Under the pieces are notes generated by a model, which was not told the origin of the DNA, did not search any database, and was given only the letters and a program-made list of their open reading frames with translations. 64,000 nt of DNA from an uncultured Bacteroides sp. (lineage in GTDB: Bacteria > Bacteroidota > Bacteroidia > Bacteroidales > Bacteroidaceae): positions 1 through 64,000 of the forward strand of contig NZ_OY782187.1 in the NCBI RefSeq assembly GCF_963677685.1, in the 5' to 3' direction. This document shows, piece after piece, positions 27,591-36,064 of the stretch (position 1 is its first letter; each line of letters begins with the position of its first letter). Position numbers and translations under genes: made by a program.

Positions 27591-28781
27591 ATGAATAAAA
27601 TAATTACTATAATATGTATAATATTTGTTAGTGCATGTTCTTCTGATAAATTTCAAAAAAATGATGGTATTGAAACAATATCAGTTGATGTGCATAATAC
27701 TTCTCCTGATGCCTCAATATTTATTGAAAAAATAGAGGTACTTCCCTTAGAAACAAATGATTCATCTTTGATAAATGTTTATAAAAAAATAGAGTATGAC
27801 AAGGATATGGATGTATACGCTATATATGATAAAGAACAAATAGTACATACTTTTCGAGGTGACGGAACTTATATTGCAAATTCAAGAAAGATGAAAGGTA
27901 AAGGTCCAGAAGAATATTATATGGCGGTAGATATGAAATTTAATCCCTATCTCCAAGGAATAGATTTATTAAATCCTTATGGGACAATTAATACTTATAC
28001 TTTGACTTTTGATTTTATCTCTAAAAAGGAGATAAAACCTGAATTCTTTTTTAATGCATTAATGGCTTTGGATAATAATGATTATATTTTTACAACGCCT
28101 TCTATATGGGCAAATCAAGAAATGAGTTTTGTTAATTTAGAAACAAAACAGCAAAATATAGCCAAATATGATGGAACTATTTCTTCAGGGAATACGATGG
28201 ATAAGGAATGTTTTTATAAAGATGGGAATAGTATATATTTTGTTCCTAATGGCATTAATTATTACTTTTACAGAGTAGACCCCAAGAATTATAAACTCAT
28301 ACCGATTATTTATCTTGATTTTGGTGATGCTGAAATATGTGAAGATGATCTTCCCGCTGTTGCTGTTGGTGAAAGAACAAATAAAGAGGGGGTAAAACCT
28401 GATAAAAAGAGAGATGATCTATTAAAAGGAATGCAAGAACGGAGTCAATACATACGTGACAATGATTTTATAGTTCCTTTGATTAAATTTTTTAATGATG
28501 ATTATGTATATATATATTTTGCTAAAGGTAGAAAAGGCTTTGGAGGGCATTATATATATAATAGAAAAAGCAAGAAAGGATTTTTGCTGAATGAAGGGAA
28601 GCCTTTAATTATGCAACCGTGTTTTGGAATTACTGACAATGTTTTGATGGCTATTTGTGATGCCTATTATGCTCCGAGATTGCTAGATACAACTTTAATG
28701 TCACAGGTTGAGCGGGAAAAACTGGAACAGCTGAAAGAAGAAGATAATCCTGTAATCCTAAAATACTATCTACGCAAATGA
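27591..28781 (+). CDS. Class A beta-propeller lipoprotein
   Basis: 396 aa from the ATG at 27591 (MNKIITIICIIFVSAC, Cys16); the frame opens at 27573 but the extra residues are charged and break the signal. VLPLETNDSSLINVY, MKGKGPEEYYMAVD near 98 and the tail EEDNPVILKYYLRK place it in class A. The last codons overlap the start of the DUF1573 remnant. Confidence 0.8.
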   Translation: MNKIITIICIIFVSACSSDKFQKNDGIETISVDVHNTSPDASIFIEKIEVLPLETNDSSLINVYKKIEYDKDMDVYAIYDKEQIVHTFRGDGTYIANSRKMKGKGPEEYYMAVDMKFNPYLQGIDLLNPYGTINTYTLTFDFISKKEIKPEFFFNALMALDNNDYIFTTPSIWANQEMSFVNLETKQQNIAKYDGTISSGNTMDKECFYKDGNSIYFVPNGINYYFYRVDPKNYKLIPIIYLDFGDAEICEDDLPAVAVGERTNKEGVKPDKKRDDLLKGMQERSQYIRDNDFIVPLIKFFNDDYVYIYFAKGRKGFGGHYIYNRKSKKGFLLNEGKPLIMQPCFGITDNVLMAICDAYYAPRLLDTTLMSQVEREKLEQLKEEDNPVILKYYLRK

Positions 28782-29048
28782 ATTTTTTAATTTATATATT
28801 GATGTCCTTTTTTGCTTTTCTCATGTGAATATTCTGAGAACAAGAAAATTGCGCGTATGGTTTCATATTGGCAAAATCATGAGATTATCTACCCTAAAGA
28901 TAGATGTATCTCCAGAAAGGGAATTATACATGTAGTAGATTTTATATCACAAGGCACTGTTCCTTTTTTTGTTTTTCAATCAAAAAAAAGTAATGATTTA
29001 ATTCATTTTTTGGATAAAAACAGGGCTTTATTATCTCTTGTTTATTGA
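28778..29048 (+). pseudogene. Truncated, frameshifted relative of the thioredoxin-like/DUF1573 lipoprotein
   Basis: An ATG at 28778, in ATGA overlap with the previous gene, encodes MNFLIYILMSFFA; the frame then shifts near 28812 into LLFSCEYSENKKIARMVSYW. NKKIARMVSYWQNHEIIYPK matches EKISRLVNEWENKEILFPK of the gene at 9395, and FVFQSKKSNDLIHFLDK matches its FYFHPKSAKEIAYILKR. The CxxC section and the whole DUF1573 domain are missing. The fragment stops exactly where the duplicated promoter segment (29041) begins. Confidence 0.75.
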
Positions 29049-29134
29049 TTGAATAATCCTTGTTTTGCAAATGTGATGCAAATGTGACGATTAATTTTTG
29101 CCTACAGACTATTTTTAACCTATGTTTGATAATA
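29041..29134 (+). repeat. Promoter-bearing direct repeat, copy 2
   Basis: Second copy of the 94-bp segment at 26247-26340, with about eight differences. Its left edge coincides with the truncation point of the DUF1573 remnant, marking a recombination junction. Confidence 0.8.
29072..29128 (+). promoter_or_regulatory. Shared promoter 6
   Basis: TGTGAT at 29072 and TGTGAC at 29083, TTTTTG in the -33 region and TATGTTTG at 29121-29128. It lies 60 bp before the class C gene. Confidence 0.8.
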
Positions 29135-29187
29135 ATTGTAAAGAGTCTGTGTGAGAGAGGTTATTCCTCTTACTAAATTATTGACGT

Positions 29188-30351
29188 ATGAATAAAACAG
29201 TTTGTTTGCTATTTTATAGTTTAATTTTATTCTCTTGTGGGGGTGGGCAAAAAGTATCTAATGATATGTATTCGTTGCAACCAACAGATAGTTATTTAAA
29301 ATTCTCTATCGATCGAAAGACTCGTTTTCCTAGATTTTGCTTATGGACGTTTGAAGAAAAGGGGAAAGAGTATATGTGTTTCCCTAATGAAGGGCGTGAG
29401 ATTTTATTTTATAATATTGAAAACCAACAATTGGTGAAAAAGGTAGAATACGAGGCTGAAGGTGATAATGGAGTAGGCACGGTATATAGCTTCTATGCAA
29501 CTGACTTTAACCATATTTATATTCCTGATTTATCATCGCCTGCTCTTTTTGTTACTGACTCTACAGGGCATGTACTTTCCAAAATAGAGTATAATCAGAC
29601 CGATGATGGAATACCCTTGATGCCTACTTTTGCTCACACTATAACCTATTCTCCTATATGCTTTTTAGGGGATAGTATATATTTACCTCAAGAGACTAAT
29701 GGTCAGTTCGGAGATCATTTTGTTTCAAAAAGTCCTTTTGGGGTAATGATTGACAGAGCTACCGGTCGAATAAAAGTCACTCCTTTAAAATACTCTTTGT
29801 CAATTGGAGATGAAAGGGATATTCCCTATTCAACAGGAGGAGGAAAACTGAGTGTCTGTTATGATGGCAAGAACTTTGTTTATTCTGAGGAATTGAAAGA
29901 CTCTATTATCTGTTTGTCTCGTGATTTTAGCAAGATAACAAAACATCTTGCTAAAAGCCGTTTCATAAAGCATGCTAAAGTAGAAGTGTTGCCATCTGAT
30001 GTAAATCTTGACCAACTGATAAAGCGTAAATGTGAATTACCTTCATACGGCAATTTGATTTATGACAAATATCGTGAGATGTACTATCGTTTTGCCTTCC
30101 CTGAGGTAAAAATGGATAAAGAAAGGAGTTTTATGGATATTTATCATAATGGGCGTAAGCAGTTTTCTATTATTATAATGGATAAGGATATGAATGTAGT
30201 TGGTGAAAAACTTTTCCCGGAATATCAATACAATGCATATCTGCTTTTTATTAGAAAGGATGGGCTGTATATAAGTGTTAGTCATTTTAAACGTCCTGAT
30301 TTTGATGAAAATGTACTATGCTTTCAGAAAATAGAATTAGTGAAACTCTAA
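29188..30351 (+). CDS. Class C propeller-like lipoprotein (DUF4221-like)
   Basis: 387 aa. The lipobox is LFSC with Cys17. The start of the mature part, YSLQPTDSYLKFSID, and the later LIYDKYREMYYRFAFPEV, KQFSIIIMDKDM, GEKLFPEYQ and FIRKDGLYISVS are shared with the gene at 32467. I recall this pattern as DUF4221, but that name is not verified here. GxGPxE is absent; a looser GDNGVG occurs instead. It opens the operon that also holds the O-antigen-ligase-like gene. Confidence 0.75.
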   Translation: MNKTVCLLFYSLILFSCGGGQKVSNDMYSLQPTDSYLKFSIDRKTRFPRFCLWTFEEKGKEYMCFPNEGREILFYNIENQQLVKKVEYEAEGDNGVGTVYSFYATDFNHIYIPDLSSPALFVTDSTGHVLSKIEYNQTDDGIPLMPTFAHTITYSPICFLGDSIYLPQETNGQFGDHFVSKSPFGVMIDRATGRIKVTPLKYSLSIGDERDIPYSTGGGKLSVCYDGKNFVYSEELKDSIICLSRDFSKITKHLAKSRFIKHAKVEVLPSDVNLDQLIKRKCELPSYGNLIYDKYREMYYRFAFPEVKMDKERSFMDIYHNGRKQFSIIIMDKDMNVVGEKLFPEYQYNAYLLFIRKDGLYISVSHFKRPDFDENVLCFQKIELVKL

Positions 30352-30373
30352 TCCCTCTAATTTGTAAGATCGT

Positions 30374-30415
30374 ATGCGAAAAAATCCAATTTTATTAAAA
30401 TTATCAATTCAATGA
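30374..30415 (+). pseudogene. Internal-deletion scar of a propeller gene
   Basis: The frame MRKNPILLKLSIQ joins the first three codons of a 26408-type gene to its last eight. The bases before it (CTAATTTGTAAGATCGTATG) also match the leader of 26408. About 1 kb has been lost between the two ends. Confidence 0.75.
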
Positions 30416-30437
30416 AAAAACTAAAATAGAGCTATTA

Positions 30438-32078
30438 ATGCAAGGATTCAGGAATTATCTTTCTCTGCTTATCATGCTGCTAGGTATCGTACTAGTACTT
30501 GGCGTAGTTTGTCTGTCGACTCCGGAACTTCCGATAGGAGAGTTTGCAGGCCAGTGGTTATGGTTAGGTAAGGCATCTGTTGTTTTTGCAGTTTGTATGT
30601 TGCTTGCTTTTCTTATTCGTCCTAAACAATTTAGATTAGATTTGATTCTATTTAGTCGCATGGTAGTATGGGTATTGATCTTTTTAGGGGGTATGCAGGC
30701 TGTGTGGGGATTGAAGCAGATCTATGGCTTCTCTTATTCTAATCATTCATTGTTTGCCGTGACGGGTTCTTTCTTTAATCCGGGACCGTATTCCGGCTAT
30801 CTGGCAATGATTTTTCCTCTTTGCTTGAGCGAATGGTTGAGACTGAAAGCTAAAAAAAATAAAAGGTGGCTGAACGAAGCGGGGTGCTACATTGCGTTGG
30901 CAGCTATGCTTCTTATTGTTTGTGTGCTTCCTTCCGGAATGAGCCGCTCGGCATGGCTTGCTGCCGGAGTGTCAGGGGGATGGGTTTATAGTATACACAA
31001 CGATTGGGGAAGGAATTTGAAAAATCTTTGGATGAAAAAGAGGAGAAAGGTTGTGTTCTTTTCTTCTTTTAGCTTCGTTGCATTGCTTCTATTCCTTGCT
31101 GCTGCATTTTACATGAAGAAAGATTCTGCTAATGGAAGGCTATTTATGTGGAAGATTAGTCTTTCTGCAATTGCAGAGAAGCCTTTGCTCGGTTATGGGA
31201 TGGGTAATTTCCCGGCAACTTATGGGGCTTTTCAGGAAGCTTACTTTTCTAAAGGTGATTTTACCTCTACAGAGGAACTTATTGCGGGAAGCCCTGAATA
31301 TGCTTTTAATGAGTATTTGCAAGTCGCACTAGAATGGGGAATACCTGTTCTGTTATGTGTCTTACTGATTATTGTCAGTTGCTTGCTTATTGGGGTGAAG
31401 AATGGAAATATAAGTCCCTGTGGAGGCATTATTTCTTTTCTTGTTTTTGCTTTTTCGTCTTATCCATTACAATATCCTGCTTTTATCATTTCTTTGCCTT
31501 TTCTCTTGGTTACTTGTGTTGCTTCGCGCAAAAATGGTTGGCTTTCATTGTTGTTTGCTACTGTCTTGGGACTTTGGGGAGCTATTTGGTGGCAAAATGA
31601 TCAATCAGAAGCGTGTAAGGAATGGGCTACAGCCCGACTCTTTTATTTGTCAGGATCTCAACAAATGGCGGAAAAAGATTATAAGAAACTTTATCCGGTA
31701 CTACACAATAGAGCTACGTTTTTATTTGAGTATGGGCATTGCCTACATAAGCAGAAGAAATATAAAGCCTCAAATTTGATTCTTAAGGAGGCCACCAAGC
31801 ATAGCTGTGATCCGATGATCTTGAATATAATAGGGAAAAACTATCAGCAAATGGGAGAATATGTTGAGGCTGAAAAATGTCTGATACGTTCTACGCATCT
31901 ACTTCCAGGGAGAATTTATCCTTATTATCTTCTTTCTAAATTATATGCAGATCCAAAATTTTATCATCCTGATAAGTTGCAAGAATCTGTTGAACTTGTG
32001 CTTTCTAAAGAACCTAAAGTGCAATCTACTGCTATAAGACAGATGAGAGAAGAGGTGCGGAAGTTGGTTAATCAATAG
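30438..32078 (+). CDS. O-antigen-ligase-like (Wzy_C) membrane protein with C-terminal TPRs
   Basis: 546 aa. About ten membrane segments fill residues 8-390. The loop NHSLFAVTGSFFNPGPYSGY near 100-120 is typical of the O-antigen ligase/PglL superfamily, which transfers a lipid-linked glycan to lipid A or to proteins. Residues 410-530 form TPR-like helices (YGHCLHKQKKYKASNLILKE, IIGKNYQQMGEYVEAEKCL). A glycan ligase in an operon of lipoproteins and a peptide suggests protein or peptide O-glycosylation, though a transport or scaffold role cannot be excluded. GC content looks slightly higher than in the propeller genes. Confidence 0.78.
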   Translation: MQGFRNYLSLLIMLLGIVLVLGVVCLSTPELPIGEFAGQWLWLGKASVVFAVCMLLAFLIRPKQFRLDLILFSRMVVWVLIFLGGMQAVWGLKQIYGFSYSNHSLFAVTGSFFNPGPYSGYLAMIFPLCLSEWLRLKAKKNKRWLNEAGCYIALAAMLLIVCVLPSGMSRSAWLAAGVSGGWVYSIHNDWGRNLKNLWMKKRRKVVFFSSFSFVALLLFLAAAFYMKKDSANGRLFMWKISLSAIAEKPLLGYGMGNFPATYGAFQEAYFSKGDFTSTEELIAGSPEYAFNEYLQVALEWGIPVLLCVLLIIVSCLLIGVKNGNISPCGGIISFLVFAFSSYPLQYPAFIISLPFLLVTCVASRKNGWLSLLFATVLGLWGAIWWQNDQSEACKEWATARLFYLSGSQQMAEKDYKKLYPVLHNRATFLFEYGHCLHKQKKYKASNLILKEATKHSCDPMILNIIGKNYQQMGEYVEAEKCLIRSTHLLPGRIYPYYLLSKLYADPKFYHPDKLQESVELVLSKEPKVQSTAIRQMREEVRKLVNQ

Positions 32079-32221
32079 GAGAAATTGAACTTAATGTAAC
32101 AAGATCGATAGGAGTGATTTAAAAAGAATGGGAGAAGGAGTAGATATGGCAAATCTGTTTTTGCTCTATTGACAAGGTGTAGTATAAAAGATTTCTATTG
32201 TTAAATTTAAAATAAGAACTT

Positions 32222-32443
32222 ATGAAAAACAAATTAATGAAAGCTATTCTAATAGCGATGTTTGCTCTGTTTGCAGGCTATAATGTTTATACATCTCAAA
32301 GAGGTGTTGATTTGTCAGCTTTGGCATTGGATAATGTGGAAGCATTGGCTGGTGAGTGGGAGAATAATGATTGTCATATGAATAATAGTACATGGATCTG
32401 TTGTCCCTGGTCACTTGGAGTTGCATGCTATTGCTATATGTAG
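32222..32443 (+). CDS. NVEALA-type secreted peptide precursor
   Basis: 73 aa. The leader has a basic start, a hydrophobic segment (LMKAILIAMFALFAGYN) and a spacer (VYTSQRGVDLSALAL) before DNVEALA at 38-44. The following 29 residues hold five Cys (GEWENNDCHMNNSTWICCPW and on), so an odd number, which could mean dimerisation or one modified Cys. The ATG at 32222 has an A-rich leader and no promoter of its own, so it should be read from promoter 6. The class C gene begins 23 bp after its stop. Confidence 0.8.
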   Translation: MKNKLMKAILIAMFALFAGYNVYTSQRGVDLSALALDNVEALAGEWENNDCHMNNSTWICCPWSLGVACYCYM

Positions 32444-32466
32444 AGGTACTTTATATTAAATTAATT

Positions 32467-33648
32467 ATGTACATATTGAAAAACTTGCTGTTACTATTTG
32501 TTGGCTTCTTTATTTTGATTTCATGTGGTCCCTCAACAGATAAAAAGGAGGGAACTTATGAATTAAAAGCATGCGATAAATATTTGAAATTTGCTGTAAA
32601 TTCAAAAACTTCATTGTTAATAAAAGCCATATATCCTTTTATAGATAAGGATGGAACAGAGTATCTTACATTTCAGAATAATATGAAACCAGAGATACTT
32701 GTTTATAATATGAAGACACAGGCTTATGTAAAGACCATCTCTATTGATAGAGATGGTCCTAATGGAGCTGGATGGTTTGGAGGCTATTACATAAAGGCCT
32801 GGAATGAAATCTACTTGCCCGGAATGATGAGACCGGAGATTAGCATTGTTGATAGTGGTGGAAATTTATTAAGGCGCATTTCTTATGAGGAGGAAATGCA
32901 GGGAAAGAGAGCTATACCATTTACTGCATTAACTTCTGCATATACGCCTATGATATTTGTTGATCAGCATCTGTATATCCCTCAAACGGTTAATCTTATG
33001 TATGGTAATAGAGCGCTTGAAGACAGTCCGGTGTCTGTTGTGCTTGATACCCTGACCCATCAGCTGGAAGAACTACCTTTCCGATTTCCTAAAATAATAA
33101 GTTTGGAAGATATTAGAAATAAGTCTTTGGGATCTGAATATTCATATAGTCGTTGTTTTGATGGGAAGAAATTTGTTTATTCTTTCTTTTTTGATGAGAA
33201 CATATATGTTGCTTCTTTAGATCATAAGAAAATAGATAGAATAGCTGTAAAAAGCCGCTATATTGATAAGTTACAATTTGTATCCAAAACTCCTGACAAT
33301 CTAAACTTAGTGGCCAAAATGCTTTCGGAACTTCCTTTTTACTCAAATTTGATTTATGATAAATATCGGAATGTATATTATCGTTTTGCGTTTCCAAAAG
33401 TCGAACTTCCGGCAACTGAAAAGGACTATACCGAGATATGGCAAATGGGACGGACAAAATTCTCAATAATTATTCTTAATGATAAGTTTGAAGTGATAGG
33501 TGAAACGTTATTCCCTGAAAATGTTTATGCCTCTACACAATATTTTATTCGTAAAGATGGGTTATATCTTAGCACCAGTTTTCTGAAGAACCCCAATTTT
33601 GATGAAGATACGCTTTCTTTTCAAAAAATGGAACTAGTAAAGTTGTAG
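32467..33648 (+). CDS. Class C propeller-like lipoprotein (DUF4221-like)
   Basis: 393 aa from the ATG at 32467, which gives the signal ending at Cys20 (LISC); a longer frame from 32392 would overlap the peptide gene and is rejected. YELKACDKYLKFAVN, LIYDKYRNVYYRFAFPKV, GRTKFSIIILNDKF and FIRKDGLYLSTS match the gene at 29188. The peptide directly upstream makes this a peptide plus lipoprotein pair like 5557/5776. Confidence 0.78.
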   Translation: MYILKNLLLLFVGFFILISCGPSTDKKEGTYELKACDKYLKFAVNSKTSLLIKAIYPFIDKDGTEYLTFQNNMKPEILVYNMKTQAYVKTISIDRDGPNGAGWFGGYYIKAWNEIYLPGMMRPEISIVDSGGNLLRRISYEEEMQGKRAIPFTALTSAYTPMIFVDQHLYIPQTVNLMYGNRALEDSPVSVVLDTLTHQLEELPFRFPKIISLEDIRNKSLGSEYSYSRCFDGKKFVYSFFFDENIYVASLDHKKIDRIAVKSRYIDKLQFVSKTPDNLNLVAKMLSELPFYSNLIYDKYRNVYYRFAFPKVELPATEKDYTEIWQMGRTKFSIIILNDKFEVIGETLFPENVYASTQYFIRKDGLYLSTSFLKNPNFDEDTLSFQKMELVKL

Positions 33649-33683
33649 AAAGGTTGTTTGTTAATATTTAAGCTATAAAATAA

Positions 33684-35663
33684 ATGCGATTAACTTCATC
33701 TCACTTTATAAAATATGGTATAGTTCTATCTTCTTTTTTGTTACTGTTCTTTTTTTTAATGTGCCATGATTTTAGGTCTTATCCTAAATCATTGTCTACG
33801 ATCTTTGCAAAAGCAGGAAAAAATGAATCGGAACTTAAAAAGGTGATAATGCATTATTCAGCTCAGCCCTCTGATTCTTTAAAGAGGGCTGCAGCAATAT
33901 TCTTAATTGAGAATATGGACGCGCATTCTTCCTATCAAAGTGATTCGTGGGATAAATGCCAAGTAGAGTTGGATAGTTTATACAAGGAAGAGTGTGATAG
34001 AGAGAAATTGATAAAGGCATACGATTCTATTTATCGCAAATATAATCTGCAAGATGTATGTTATGTTTCGGATTTAAAAACAATAAAAGCTGATCTATTG
34101 ATAAAATGTATTGATTATGCTTTTGATAAGTGGGAAACTCCTTATGCCCGACATCTGAGTTTTGATAAATTCTGTGAATATCTATTGCCGTATAGAGCGG
34201 GATTCGAACCTTTGACTACATGGCAGGATATATTTAATGAAAAATATATTTCTGAAAAGTTTTCTTTGATAAATAAGGCTCATGATTCTGTGTCGTCTGT
34301 TGATATTTGTAAGGCATTAAGAGTTTGTAACTGCGCACATCTATATACTACACCTCAAGATGTACCGGATTATAATGCTCGTATTTTACCATCAATTCGT
34401 TTGGGGACATGTCGGCAATATTGCTTGCAAGCTATCCTGGCAGCACGCTGTATTGGCGTCCCCGTTGTTATTGACTTTACTCCACAATGGGCTACCCGAA
34501 GTTTAGGTCATGAATGGAATGCTTTGATAACAAAGGAGGGTAAGCCCTTAAGTTTTGGCATGAGTGACGAATGTGATTTAGGCGAACATGTAGAATTGAT
34601 CCCTGATAGAATACCACCTAAAGTATATCGCAAAACCTTTGGAAAGCAAAAAGAGAGTTTGGCGATGCTTTGTGGAAAAGAAGAAATTCCGACTCCGCTT
34701 ATGTCTCCGTGTATGAAAGATGTTACTAAGGATTATTATTCGACTGTAAATGTTCCTGTGGAGTTTCATTTTGAGGCGCCTGCAGGTAATCAATTTGCAT
34801 ATCTTGCAGTCTTTAATAATCATGATTGGGTGCCTATAGCTTGGGCTAGAGTACATAATAAAAAAGCTGTTTTTAAAGATTTACATAAGTCTGTTCTGTG
34901 TTTGCCTGGATATTATCATGAAAAACATTTTATTCCTTCTGCTGACCCTGTTATTGTAAATGATTCGGGAGAGATATGCTCTATTAAGCCTCGGTTGGAT
35001 GAAAAACAAACACTTATCTTGAAGCGAAAGTACCAAACTAAATTAGTCGAAAGCTATTGTGAAGAGATGGTAGGGGGGCGATTCCAAGTTGCAAATACCC
35101 CTACTTTTATTGATGCAGTCGATTTATTTACCGTTAAGGTGAAGCCGGAATGTTGCTATCATATTTTGAATGTGAATTCTTCACGAGCTTATAAGTATTT
35201 TAGATACCTCTCTCCTAAAAAATCTCTTGGGGATATTGCAGAATTGGAAGTTTATGAACCTGGATCTAATATAAAACTTTCAGGGAAGATTATAGGTACT
35301 CCGCAATCTTCTCCTGAACTTTGTCAGGCGAATGCTTTTGATGGAGACCCTCTTACTTATTTTCGTATCTATGGTCAGGATAACCTTTGGGTCGGCCTTG
35401 AATTTGATACCCCAAAAAAGATAGGGAAGATTGTTTATATACAGAAAAATGATGATAATTGTATTCGTGATGGTGAATTATACGAGCTTTTTTATTGGGA
35501 TAATAAATGGGTTTCGCTAGGCAGACAGATAGGATCAAGCGAAACTTATGAATTGACCTATGATAATGCGCCGATGGATGCTCTCTTTCTACTTCGTAAT
35601 CTAACAAAAGGAAAAGAAGAACGCATTTTTACGTATGAAGATGGTAAACAAGTATGGTGGTAG
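33684..35663 (+). CDS. Membrane-anchored transglutaminase-like protein with C-terminal discoidin-like domain
   Basis: 659 aa. A membrane segment lies at about 13-30 (GIVLSSFLLLFFFLMC); the Cys after it is not in a canonical lipobox. The transglutaminase-like core has Cys243 in LGTCRQYCLQA and His276 in SLGHEWNAL. Residues 470-620 look like an F5/8-type (discoidin) beta-sandwich: YFRYLSPKKSLGDIAELEVY, then NAFDGDPLTYFR. It is last in the operon with a peptide, a class C lipoprotein and the ligase-like protein, 35 bp after the former. It may cleave or modify peptide amides in the periplasm; the substrate is unknown. Confidence 0.8.
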   Translation: MRLTSSHFIKYGIVLSSFLLLFFFLMCHDFRSYPKSLSTIFAKAGKNESELKKVIMHYSAQPSDSLKRAAAIFLIENMDAHSSYQSDSWDKCQVELDSLYKEECDREKLIKAYDSIYRKYNLQDVCYVSDLKTIKADLLIKCIDYAFDKWETPYARHLSFDKFCEYLLPYRAGFEPLTTWQDIFNEKYISEKFSLINKAHDSVSSVDICKALRVCNCAHLYTTPQDVPDYNARILPSIRLGTCRQYCLQAILAARCIGVPVVIDFTPQWATRSLGHEWNALITKEGKPLSFGMSDECDLGEHVELIPDRIPPKVYRKTFGKQKESLAMLCGKEEIPTPLMSPCMKDVTKDYYSTVNVPVEFHFEAPAGNQFAYLAVFNNHDWVPIAWARVHNKKAVFKDLHKSVLCLPGYYHEKHFIPSADPVIVNDSGEICSIKPRLDEKQTLILKRKYQTKLVESYCEEMVGGRFQVANTPTFIDAVDLFTVKVKPECCYHILNVNSSRAYKYFRYLSPKKSLGDIAELEVYEPGSNIKLSGKIIGTPQSSPELCQANAFDGDPLTYFRIYGQDNLWVGLEFDTPKKIGKIVYIQKNDDNCIRDGELYELFYWDNKWVSLGRQIGSSETYELTYDNAPMDALFLLRNLTKGKEERIFTYEDGKQVWW

Positions 35664-35739
35664 ATATTGTTGCTTAATACTTTGCTTATTATCATTCATT
35701 CTATTCTTTATGTTTAGGATATTAAATAAACCGATTAAC

Positions 35740-35822
35740 AACATCCGGATGTTGTGTGCTTAAACATGGGGATGTTTTATACAATAACATCCTCATGTTG
35801 TTAGATATAACATCCGGACCTT
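35740..35822. repeat. Four 14-bp palindrome-like units at an exact 23-bp period
   Basis: AACATCCGGATGTT (35740), AACATGGGGATGTT (35763), AACATCCTCATGTT (35786) and AACATCCGGACCTT (35809), separated by three unrelated 9-bp spacers. The first is a perfect palindrome, extended to 18 bp as ACAACATCCGGATGTTGT. They lie in the 400-bp gap between the transglutaminase and promoter 7, and the rest of that gap shows nothing recognisable. A multi-site operator or a stack of RNA hairpins would fit. Confidence 0.8.
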
Positions 35823-35932
35823 TTGGGAAAGGTTACGTCTTATTTGAATTAAGAACTAATGTTATTATATTTAATGTAATATGATCTTTATAGTGAGTGC
35901 TCATATTCTTATTAAACCTTTGATTTTTTCAA

Positions 35933-35989
35933 TGTGACACAAATGTGACGATGAATATTTGTAAGTAAAATCTTAAAAGCTCATATTTG
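35933..35989 (+). promoter_or_regulatory. Shared promoter 7
   Basis: TGTGAC at 35933 and 35944, ATATTTG in the -33 region and CATATTTG at 35982-35989; the first base of the -7 box deviates from TAnnTTTG. Confidence 0.8.
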
Positions 35990-36020
35990 AGAGAAAATCA
36001 AGAGATAACTAATAATGTCT

Positions 36021-36054
36021 GATAATCCGGTTCTCTTTTTATTTCAATTAAAAT
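36021..36054 (+). pseudogene. 3' tail of a class A propeller gene (recombination scar)
   Basis: The sequence encodes DNPVLFLFQLK and a stop, and is identical to the end of the gene at 37696. From 36021 through the ATG at 36065 it matches 38758-38802 base for base. The gene body belonging to this tail is gone. Confidence 0.8.
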
Positions 36055-36064
36055 AATTCGATAA

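Noticed and set aside
32392..32466. Longer start for the class C gene at 32467
   Set aside because: It overlaps the end of the peptide gene in another frame, and the ATG at 32467 gives a complete lipoprotein signal.
35740..35822. Possible small CRISPR array
   Set aside because: Units are 14 bp and degenerate, spacers are only 9 bp, and no cas genes are nearby.
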